NCBI RefSeq assembly: GCF_014653695.1
Contig: NZ_BNAR01000002.1
Span: forward strand, 826,007 to 890,006
DNA: 64,000 nt
Source of the DNA: Lentzea cavernae
Lineage (GTDB): Bacteria; Actinomycetota; Actinomycetes; Mycobacteriales; Pseudonocardiaceae
Reading direction: 5' to 3'
Shown here: positions 46,040 through 53,704 of the stretch, one piece after another
Position numbering within the stretch: the stretch's first letter is position 1
Layout: every line of letters starts with the position of its first letter
Notes under the pieces: model-generated
Databases searched by the model: none
The model's input: the letters and a program-made list of their open reading frames with translations, nothing else
What the model was told of the DNA's origin: nothing
Program-made: the position numbers and the translations under genes

Positions 46040-46062
46040 CTGTCGGACCCCCTGGGTACCGT
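46040..46062 (+). promoter_or_regulatory. PafBC-type (RecA-independent) DNA-damage promoter, WGR gene 1
   Basis: CTGTCGGAC, 8 bases, then TACCGT (46057-46062) fits the mycobacterial RecA-independent promoter consensus TTGTCRGTG-N8-TANNNT closely. The transcript would start near 46069, with the GTG start at 46101. A near-identical element precedes WGR gene 3. Similar promoters are activated by the PafBC heterodimer after DNA damage; that the same regulator acts here is inferred. Confidence 0.65.
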
Positions 46063-46100
46063 CCGTGGACATCAGCTCCAGGTCGGACTCAGGGGGTTTC

Positions 46101-49100
46101 GTGGCAGGCAGGTGGGAGCTCGTCTCCGGTAGCTCGGCGAAGTTCTGGGAGATCACCCGCAGTGGCGCCGCGGTGACCGTCCGATTCGGACGGGTGGGCG
46201 CGGCCGGGCAGACCCAGAACAAGGAGCTGCCCTCCGAGGCCGCCGCGCAGGCGCACGTCGCCAAGCTGGTGGCGGAGAAGGAGAAGAAGGGCTACCGCAG
46301 CGTCGACGCCGGTGCCGTCGCGAGCGCCGCACCCGAGCCGGTGGCGTCCCCGGCACCCGAGCCGGCGGTGGAGGCTCCCGCGCCGGACGAGGAGACCTGG
46401 ACCATGCCGGCCGAGTGGCTGGCGCAGGCTATGCGCAGGCGCGATGTCACGCCCCTGCCGGAGTTCGTGGTCGACTCGGCGTCGGCGCGGAGGTTCCGCG
46501 AGCAGGTCGCCGCGCAGGCCGCGGAGATCGACGAGGCGCTGACGTCACCGGAGCACGACCAGGGCCTGGTGCGGGCTTTGCGCGACCACCGCGAGGGCCG
46601 GCCCGACCCGCTCGGCGCCGCCGTGCTCGCGAGACTGCTCGGGTTCGAGCACGGCACGTCGCCCGCGCACTGGTGGATCGAGGACTTCGGGCTGCCGTTC
46701 GCCGCCGCGGCCGCCGCGCACCACGCGACAGTGGCCCACAGCTACGGCAAGCTGGTCGTGTACCTGCCGCACCACAGCTCGCAGGAGAGCGCGGAAGGCC
46801 GTGCGCTGATCGACGTCCGCACCGCGCTGGCGGCGGCGGACGACGCGACCTACGAGGCGGCCCTCACCGAGTTGGAGAAGGTCGGCACGACCTGGTTCGG
46901 CCAGGTGGCGCGCGCCTTCCTCGCCCCGACGCGGCACGACTGGTTCGAGGAGGCGAACTCGACGTCGAGCGCGTACTGGATGGTGCACAGCTCGGCGAGC
47001 ACCGCGGAGCAGCTGGGCCGGCTGAGGTACGGCCACCTGATCTGGTCGCAGACGGCCGTCTACACGGCGTTGCACCTGCTCGGTCCCGCGCTCGCACCGG
47101 TGCTCGACGCCGAGCTGCGCGCGAAGGCCGAGTGGGGCGGGGAGCACCGGAGGCTGGCGCTCGAGGTGCTGGCGGCCCTGCCGACCGACGAGGCGTTCCT
47201 CATGCTGCTCAACCGCCTGCAGGAGCGGTTCGTGCGTCCGCCGCTGTGGTCGGCGATGCAGGCGTTCCCCGCGCGAGCCGTCCGGTTGATGGCGCCGCGC
47301 GCCGCCACCGACGCCGACGTCCGCGACCTGTTGCGCGTCCACCTGCTCAAGCACCCCGGCCTCGCTGTTCCGGACGGGCTCGCCTCCCTGGTCGAGTCGC
47401 TGCCCGAAGCACCGGCGAGCGCACTCCCGCCGGTGCTGGCCGAGCCGCCGTGGACGCACCGCCGTCCGCAGCCGAAGTCCGTGGTCCTGGGCGACGTCCC
47501 GGTGCCCGCCGCCCACCTCACGTGGCTGCCGGGCGAGCGGGAGGAGTGGGCCGAGCTGACCGGCTGGTGGTCGAGGGCCGGTGCGGGGAACTGGCCGGCG
47601 ATGGCCGACGAGATCCGCTCCGGCGGCTCCCGCCACCACGACCACAGGCTGTTCGTGTCCGGTCCCGAGGATCTCGCCCGCCCGCTGCTCGCCGTCTGGA
47701 CGCCCGGTGACACCTGGGGCAGCGAGGGCTGGGGCAAGCGCATCGCGGCCCGGTTCGGCGCGGACGCCCTGCCCGCGATGCTGCGGCTGGCGGCGAGCAA
47801 CCCGCAGATCTCCGGTGTCGTGCTGCTCCCGTACGCCTCCCCCGAGGTCGCCGCGCTGATGGCGGACTGGTTCGTGCGCCTCAAGACCGCCCGCGCGTTC
47901 GCTCTCTCCTGGCTGTCGCGTCACCGCGAGGCAGCGGCCCGCCTCCTGCTGCCGGTCGCGCTCGGCCCGGCGGGTCCCGCGCGCCGCAACGCCGAGTCCG
48001 CGCTGCGCCACCTCCACCTCGAGTCCGGCGTCGACGTCATCGCTCTCGCCTCCGAGCACAGCGCCGAGGCGGGCGGGGCCGTCCGCGCGCTCATCGAGAT
48101 CGACCCGCTCGACGTCCTCCCCGCGAAGCTGCCCGCGATCGGCGCGTGGGCCGATCTCACCGTGCTGCCCCAGGTGGTGCTGGCCGACGGTTCCGGCGCG
48201 CTGCCCGCGGGTGCCGCGAAGAACCTCCTGACGACGGCCGCGCTGTCCAAACAGGACGCCGTCTACCCCGGCCTGCCTCTCGCCGTCGAGGCGTGCGACC
48301 GCGCGTCGCTGGCGGAGTTCGCCTGGGCCGTGTTCGGCCGCTGGCAGGACGCGGGCGCACCGTCGAAGGACGGCTGGGTCCTGCCCGCGCTCGGCTGGTT
48401 CGGCGACGACGAGACGGTGCGCCGCCTGGCCCCGTTGATCCGCTCCTGGCCGGGCGAGAGCCAGCACGCCCGCGCCGTGGCGGGCCTCGACGTGCTCGCC
48501 GAGATCGGCACCGAGGCGGCGCTGATGAACCTGAACAGCATCGCGGAACGGGTCAAATTCAAGGGCCTCAAGGTCAAGGCGCAGGAGAAGGTGTCCGCCA
48601 TCGCGGCGGCGCTCGGCCTGAGCCGCGACCAGCTGTCCGACCGCCTGGTGCCCCGGCTCGGCCTCGACGAGGACGCGAGCCTCGTGATCGACTACGGCCC
48701 CCGCCAGTTCACCGTCGGCTTCGACGAGCAGCTCAAACCGTACGTCGTCGACCCGGACGGCAAGCGCCGCAAGGACCTGCCCAAGCCAGGAGCTCGCGAC
48801 GACCAGGAGCTCGCACCAGCGGAGCACAAGCGTTTCGCGGGCCTGAAGAAGGACGTCCGCACCGTCGCCTCCGACCAGATCCACCGCCTGGAGCGCTCGA
48901 TGGTCGACCAGCGCACCTGGACCACCGAGGAGTTCCACGCGGTCCTGGCCGCCCATCCCCTGCTGTGGCACCTGGTCCGCCGCCTGGTGTGGATCACCGA
49001 CACCGGCCTGACCTTCCGCCTGGCCGAGGACCGCACCCTGGCGAACGCCTCCGACGACGAGATCACCCTGCCCGCCGACGCGAAGGTCCGCGTGGCACAC

Positions 49101-49559
49101 CCGATCGACCTGATCGACTCCCTGCCGGCCTGGGGCGAGGTGTTCGCGGACTACGAGATCCTGCAACCGTTCCCGCAGCTGGGCCGCCCCACCCACGCCT
49201 TCACGCCGGGCGACACCATCCCCCAGCTGGAGAAGTACCTCGACAGGGCCATCCCGGTGGGCAAGGTCCTGGGCCTCACCAAGCACGGCTGGGCACGCTG
49301 CCAGCCCCAGGACAACGGCGTCGAGCCGTGGATGACGCGCCCCCTGCCCTCCGGCGGCGCCCTGGTCGCCGCGCTGGACCCCGGCATCGTCGTGGGAATG
49401 ATCGACATGGAGCCGGAGATGAAGTTCAGCGACCTGTGGTTCGACCCCACCGGCCACGGCGCCTGGGGCGCCCCGAGGGGCGGCAGCCCCACCACGTTCG
49501 AAGTGGACGCCATCACCGCCTCCGAACTCCTCTCCGAACTCGAATCACTGCACGCGTAA
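46101..49559 (+). CDS. WGR-DUF4132 protein 1 (YehI/MolR-like)
   Basis: The 1152-residue protein begins with a WGR domain (1-72: GRWELVSGSSAKFWEITRSGAAVTVRFGRVGAAGQTQNKEL ... EKEKKGYRSVD), a fold that binds DNA ends in PARP proteins. A short Ala/Pro linker (75-105) and a long helical, HEAT-like body follow, then the DUF4132 region in the C-terminal third (from about 830: FKGLKVKAQEKV; LVIDYGPRQFTVGFDEQLKPYVVDPDGKRRKDLPKPG; LVRRLVWITD; WGEVFADYEILQPFPQLGRP). It resembles E. coli YehI/MolR, whose biochemical role is not established. It has its own PafBC-type promoter and GGGGG before the GTG start. Of the three paralogues it has the shortest linker. Confidence 0.88.
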   Translation: MAGRWELVSGSSAKFWEITRSGAAVTVRFGRVGAAGQTQNKELPSEAAAQAHVAKLVAEKEKKGYRSVDAGAVASAAPEPVASPAPEPAVEAPAPDEETWTMPAEWLAQAMRRRDVTPLPEFVVDSASARRFREQVAAQAAEIDEALTSPEHDQGLVRALRDHREGRPDPLGAAVLARLLGFEHGTSPAHWWIEDFGLPFAAAAAAHHATVAHSYGKLVVYLPHHSSQESAEGRALIDVRTALAAADDATYEAALTELEKVGTTWFGQVARAFLAPTRHDWFEEANSTSSAYWMVHSSASTAEQLGRLRYGHLIWSQTAVYTALHLLGPALAPVLDAELRAKAEWGGEHRRLALEVLAALPTDEAFLMLLNRLQERFVRPPLWSAMQAFPARAVRLMAPRAATDADVRDLLRVHLLKHPGLAVPDGLASLVESLPEAPASALPPVLAEPPWTHRRPQPKSVVLGDVPVPAAHLTWLPGEREEWAELTGWWSRAGAGNWPAMADEIRSGGSRHHDHRLFVSGPEDLARPLLAVWTPGDTWGSEGWGKRIAARFGADALPAMLRLAASNPQISGVVLLPYASPEVAALMADWFVRLKTARAFALSWLSRHREAAARLLLPVALGPAGPARRNAESALRHLHLESGVDVIALASEHSAEAGGAVRALIEIDPLDVLPAKLPAIGAWADLTVLPQVVLADGSGALPAGAAKNLLTTAALSKQDAVYPGLPLAVEACDRASLAEFAWAVFGRWQDAGAPSKDGWVLPALGWFGDDETVRRLAPLIRSWPGESQHARAVAGLDVLAEIGTEAALMNLNSIAERVKFKGLKVKAQEKVSAIAAALGLSRDQLSDRLVPRLGLDEDASLVIDYGPRQFTVGFDEQLKPYVVDPDGKRRKDLPKPGARDDQELAPAEHKRFAGLKKDVRTVASDQIHRLERSMVDQRTWTTEEFHAVLAAHPLLWHLVRRLVWITDTGLTFRLAEDRTLANASDDEITLPADAKVRVAHPIDLIDSLPAWGEVFADYEILQPFPQLGRPTHAFTPGDTIPQLEKYLDRAIPVGKVLGLTKHGWARCQPQDNGVEPWMTRPLPSGGALVAALDPGIVVGMIDMEPEMKFSDLWFDPTGHGAWGAPRGGSPTTFEVDAITASELLSELESLHA

Positions 49560-49569
49560 CACGGGAACG

Positions 49570-49607
49570 GTTGGTCGACGACCAACGTCAGACCGGCTCG
49601 GCACGTC
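49570..49607 (+). promoter_or_regulatory. Hairpin and decayed PafBC-type element before WGR gene 2
   Basis: A perfect inverted repeat GTTGGTCG-a-CGACCAAC (49570-49586) is followed by ACGTCAGAC (49585-49593), which matches TTGTCAGAC of the gene 3 promoter at 7 of 9 positions. Eight bases later comes CACGTC in place of TANNNT. The -10 is lost, so gene 2 probably depends on read-through from gene 1; the hairpin may reduce that flow. Confidence 0.45.
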
Positions 49608-49645
49608 ACAGGCAAGGCCTCGGACCACACAGCAGGGAGCAGTCA

Positions 49646-52600
49646 GTGCGCAGGTGGGAGCTCGTCTCGGGCAGCGCGGCGAAGTTCTGGGAGATCGACC
49701 AGGACGGCACCGCCGTCACCGTCCGCTTCGGACGGCTCGACACGCACGGCCAAACCCAGACCAAGGACCTGGCCACCCCCGAGGCAGCGGCAGCGCACGT
49801 GGCGAAGCTGGTGTCGGAAAAGGAGAAGAAGGGCTACCGCCCGGCCACCGCAACACCAGCCGCTGCCGCTGCCCAACCCTCAACTCCCAACGGCGCCCCA
49901 GCTCCTGACAGCGCCCCGGCACCCACCGACGACTCAGCGCCCAACAGTGACCCGGCGCTCACCGGCGCCACCACGCTCACCGGCGCCACCACGCTCACCG
50001 GCGCCACCACGCTGACCGCAGCCACCGCCGCGCCCACCACACCGGCAACCACCTCGCCCGGCGCGACGAGCTCCACCGCCACGACCTCGTCGGCTGCGGA
50101 CCTCCCCACCCACCAAGCCATTGACGCCGCCGGCAGCTCACCCGGCTCACCCACCGCCGCAGACCAGACCGCCGCGTCCACCACCGCCTCCCACACCACC
50201 GCCACCAGCTCACCTGGCTCACCCCTCGCCGCAGACCAGACCGCCGCCTCGCCCACCGCACCCACCAGCTCTCACACCACCCCCGCCACCGCCTCGTCTA
50301 CCGACCAACTCCCCTCCCCCTCCGGCACACCTGCGACGCCTCCCACCGCCGCCCTCGCGCCGCCCACCTCCCCGAAGCCCGTCCCCGCCGACGAGGACAC
50401 CTGGGTCATGCCGAAGGCCTGGCTGCGCGACGTGGTCCGCCAGCGCGGCTTCACCCCGGCCCCGGAGTTCACCGTCGACCCCGGCCAGGCGGAAGAGGCA
50501 AGGAGCCGAGTCGACACGCAGCGGGACACCCGGATCGAACAGATCCTGTCCGAACCGGCCTCGGACCCCGACCTCGTCCAGGCCACACGTGAGCACCTCG
50601 CAGGCCGGCCGAACCTGGTCGGGGCGGCGGCGGTCGCGGCGATCATCGACGGCGCCGAGCAGTCCGCGCACGCCTGGATCGCCGACCAGGGCGTGGTGTT
50701 CGCGACGGAGGCCGCGGTCGAGTACACCAGGGTGCTCTGCGCGCGCGAGTGGCTGTCGCAGCAGCGCACCTACGGCAACGAACGCCTGACCTCCCGCGGC
50801 GGTTACTTCCACACCAACCTCGACACCGCCGAGGGCAGGATGCTCAGGACGATCCGGTACGCGCTGGCGGTCGCGGACGACACCGAGGTCGAAGCCGCGG
50901 AAGCCGTGCTGAGCAGGATGGGCGAGCTCGACGAGTCCAACGCGAAGATGGTGCGGGCGTTCGTGCTGCCGGGCCGGGCCGACTGGTTCCAGGACGCGAG
51001 CCAGACCAACTCGAACAGCCGGTGGTGGCTCCTGCCCTGCAGTGCCACCCGCTTCGAGGACTTCGGGCCCGTGTCATCCTCGGTGTCCAACAACAGCGCC
51101 ATCCTGCACACGTCGCTCTACGTGCTCGGTCCGGCGATCGCGCCGTTGCTCGCGGCCGCGCTCGACCACAAGTACCAGCAAGCGGACCGTCGCAAGCAGG
51201 TGCTGAAGGTGCTCGCGGTGCTGCCCACCGACGAGGCGTTCACCATCGCGCTCGACCGCATCGAGACGAAGTACGTGCGTCCGACCGTGCTGTCGATGAT
51301 GGCGGCGTTCCCTGCGCGGGCGGCCCGGCTGCTGGGCGAACGCTCCGGTCGCAACGCCGAACTGCGCCAGCTGCTCAGCGTGCACCTGAAGACCTACCCG
51401 CACCTCGAGGCGCCTGACGGTTTCGTCGAGGTCGAGTCCGTGGCACTGCCGGAGGCGCCAGCGGAGGCGTTGCCGACGGTGCTGGCCTCGCCGCCGTGGT
51501 TGCAGCGCAAGAAGCCGGTGAAGCCCGTCGTGGTGCCGGACCTCCCGGTGCCCGGCCCGTCCCTCGTGTGGCTGCCGGGCGAGCGGGAGGAGTGGCTGAA
51601 GGACGGCCACTGGGACACCCACCGCCACAAGACCTGGGAGCACTGGCTGGCGGAGTACAACGCCGGCCGGATCGGCTACCGCATGGCCGACCTGCTCGTC
51701 GGGGCACCCGCGGACGAGGTGCGGCACCTGCTGGCGGACTGGCAGCCCAACCTGGGCTGGAGCGCCGAGTCGGCCGGCAAGCGGCTGGCCGCGAAGTTCG
51801 GCTTCGACGCGTTGCCCCCGCTGCTGCGCATCGTGGAGCGCACCTCGGCCACGGCGGTGATCGTCCTGCCGTTCGCCACGCCCGAGGTGGCCGCGTTGAT
51901 GGCCGACTGGCTCGTGCGGCTCAAGCAGGTGCGCAAGACGGCGCTGGCGTGGCTCGCCCGGCACCGCGAGACCGCGGCACGTCTGCTCATCCCCGCCGCC
52001 CTGGGCAAGCCCGGTGCCGAACGCCGCAACGCCGAGACGGCGATCCGCCACCTGCACGCCCTCGGGGTGGACGTGGTGGCGGTCGCTCCCGGCCCGGCCG
52101 CGGCGGCCGCCCTGGAGTCCTTCCTGGCCGTCGACCCGGTCGACGTGCTGCCCGCCAAGCTGCCGGTGATCGGCGAGTGGGCGGACACCCGCCTGCTGCC
52201 GCAGGTCCTGCTGCACGACCGCAAGCAGGGCCTGTCCCCCGAGGCCGCGCGTCACCTGCTGATGACGGTCGCGCTGTCCAAGCCGGGCGACGTCTACGCC
52301 GGTCTGCCGATCGCCCGCGAGGCACTCGACAGGGCCTCGCTGGCGGAGTTCGCGTGGGCGGTCTTCCAACGCTGGCAGGAGGTCGGCGCACCGTCGAAGG
52401 AGGGCTGGGCGCTCAACGCGCTGGGCTGGCTCGGCGACGACTCGACGGTCCGGGCGCTGTCGCCGTTGATCCGGGTCTGGCCGGGCGAGAGCCAGCACGC
52501 GAGGGCGGTGACGGGGCTCGACGTGCTCGCCGACATCGGCACCGAGGTCGCCCTGTCGCACCTCAACAGCATCGCCGAGAAGGTGAAGTTCAAGGGCCTC

Positions 52601-53590
52601 AAGACCAAGGCGCAGGAGAAGGTCGCCCAGATCGCCGAGGAACTGGGCCTGTCCCGTGACCAGCTCGCGGACAGGCTGGTGCCGCGCCTGGGTCTCGACG
52701 ACGCCGCGACCCTGACCATCGACTACGGCCAGCGCCAGTTCACCGTCGGCTTCGACGAACAGCTCAAGCCCTTCGTCCTCGACCCCGACGGCAAGCGCCG
52801 CAAGGACCTCCCGAAGCCCGGTGCCAAGGACGACCAGGACCTCGCACCACTGGAGCACAAGCGGTTCACGGCCCTGAAGAAGGACGTCCGCACCGTCGCC
52901 TCCGACCAGATCCACCGCCTCGAACGCGCCATGGTCGACCAGCGCACCTGGACCGCCGACGAGTTCCACGCGGTCCTGGCCGGCCACCCCCTGCTGTGGC
53001 ACATCGTCCGCCGCCTCGTCTGGATCACCGGTGACGCCGACTCCTTCCGATTGGCGGAAGACCGCACCCTCGCCGACTCCGGCGACGACGAGTTCACCCT
53101 CCCCGCCGACGCCACGGTCCGCGTGGCACACCCGGTCGACATCCAGGACGAGCTCGAGGCCTGGGGCGAGGTCTTCGCCGACTACGAGATCCTCCAGCCG
53201 TTCCCGCAGCTGGGCCGCCCGCTGCACCTCGTGCCCCGGGGCGAGGACCTCCTGCCCCACCTGAAGGAGCACTGCGGCGTCGACCACCCGATCGGCAAGA
53301 TCCTCAGCCTCACCAAGAAGGGCTGGATCCGCGGCGAACCCCAGGACGGCGGCGTCGAGTGCTGGATCACCCGCCCCCTGCCGACCGGCGGCGCCCTCGT
53401 CGCCTCGCTCGACCCCGGCATCGCCGTGGGCGCCATCGACGTCTTCCCGGAGGTCAAGTTCACCGAACTCTGGTTCTCCGCCGACGGCCACGGCTACTGG
53501 TCCCCCCAGCGCAACGCGGCGAACGCTCTCACCACCGACGCGATCACGGCCTCCGAGGTGCTGTCCGAACTGGAGTCACTGCGCCAGTAG
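49646..53590 (+). CDS. WGR-DUF4132 protein 2 with long Thr/Pro/Ala linker
   Basis: The 1314-residue paralogue has a WGR domain (1-70: VRRWELVSGSAAKFWEIDQDGTAVTVRFGRLDTHGQTQTKDL). A low-complexity linker of about 175 residues rich in Thr, Ala, Pro and Ser (about 75-250) follows, containing three identical TGATTL-type units, then the same helical body and DUF4132 C-terminus as its neighbours (TLTIDYGQRQFTVGFDEQLKPFVLDPDGKRRKDLPKPG). The GTG start has GGAG 7 bases upstream. The stretch upstream in the same frame is noise within gene 1. Its C-terminal third is almost identical to that of protein 3. Confidence 0.88.
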   Translation: MRRWELVSGSAAKFWEIDQDGTAVTVRFGRLDTHGQTQTKDLATPEAAAAHVAKLVSEKEKKGYRPATATPAAAAAQPSTPNGAPAPDSAPAPTDDSAPNSDPALTGATTLTGATTLTGATTLTAATAAPTTPATTSPGATSSTATTSSAADLPTHQAIDAAGSSPGSPTAADQTAASTTASHTTATSSPGSPLAADQTAASPTAPTSSHTTPATASSTDQLPSPSGTPATPPTAALAPPTSPKPVPADEDTWVMPKAWLRDVVRQRGFTPAPEFTVDPGQAEEARSRVDTQRDTRIEQILSEPASDPDLVQATREHLAGRPNLVGAAAVAAIIDGAEQSAHAWIADQGVVFATEAAVEYTRVLCAREWLSQQRTYGNERLTSRGGYFHTNLDTAEGRMLRTIRYALAVADDTEVEAAEAVLSRMGELDESNAKMVRAFVLPGRADWFQDASQTNSNSRWWLLPCSATRFEDFGPVSSSVSNNSAILHTSLYVLGPAIAPLLAAALDHKYQQADRRKQVLKVLAVLPTDEAFTIALDRIETKYVRPTVLSMMAAFPARAARLLGERSGRNAELRQLLSVHLKTYPHLEAPDGFVEVESVALPEAPAEALPTVLASPPWLQRKKPVKPVVVPDLPVPGPSLVWLPGEREEWLKDGHWDTHRHKTWEHWLAEYNAGRIGYRMADLLVGAPADEVRHLLADWQPNLGWSAESAGKRLAAKFGFDALPPLLRIVERTSATAVIVLPFATPEVAALMADWLVRLKQVRKTALAWLARHRETAARLLIPAALGKPGAERRNAETAIRHLHALGVDVVAVAPGPAAAAALESFLAVDPVDVLPAKLPVIGEWADTRLLPQVLLHDRKQGLSPEAARHLLMTVALSKPGDVYAGLPIAREALDRASLAEFAWAVFQRWQEVGAPSKEGWALNALGWLGDDSTVRALSPLIRVWPGESQHARAVTGLDVLADIGTEVALSHLNSIAEKVKFKGLKTKAQEKVAQIAEELGLSRDQLADRLVPRLGLDDAATLTIDYGQRQFTVGFDEQLKPFVLDPDGKRRKDLPKPGAKDDQDLAPLEHKRFTALKKDVRTVASDQIHRLERAMVDQRTWTADEFHAVLAGHPLLWHIVRRLVWITGDADSFRLAEDRTLADSGDDEFTLPADATVRVAHPVDIQDELEAWGEVFADYEILQPFPQLGRPLHLVPRGEDLLPHLKEHCGVDHPIGKILSLTKKGWIRGEPQDGGVECWITRPLPTGGALVASLDPGIAVGAIDVFPEVKFTELWFSADGHGYWSPQRNAANALTTDAITASEVLSELESLRQ
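49958..50011 (+). repeat. Three 18-bp tandem repeats in WGR gene 2 linker
   Basis: CTCACCGGCGCCACCACG occurs three times without change at 49958, 49976 and 49994, encoding LTGATT units in the linker; a fourth, altered unit follows. The perfect identity points to recent slippage expansion in a disordered segment. Confidence 0.85.
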
Positions 53591-53638
53591 CACCGGAACT
53601 CAGGGGGCTGACCCGCTCTTCGCCCCGACTGCGAAGAA

Positions 53639-53661
53639 TTGTCAGACCCCCTGAGTAACGT
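53639..53661 (+). promoter_or_regulatory. PafBC-type DNA-damage promoter, WGR gene 3
   Basis: TTGTCAGAC, 8 bases, then TAACGT (53656-53661) fits TTGTCRGTG-N8-TANNNT. The surrounding 35 bases (to ACATCAACTCC at 53679) are nearly the same as those before gene 1, although the flanking sequence differs. A strong AGGAGG (53692-53697) precedes the GTG at 53705. This promoter would drive gene 3 and the four downstream genes. Confidence 0.65.
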
Positions 53662-53704
53662 CCGTGGACATCAACTCCTTTGTACGGCCCCAGGAGGTAA
53701 CGCA

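Noticed and set aside
48146..49645. Open frame extending 500 codons upstream of the WGR gene 2 start
   Set aside because: It lies in another frame of WGR gene 1 and is arginine/proline-rich noise; the conserved WGR domain begins at the GTG at 49646 with a ribosome binding site.
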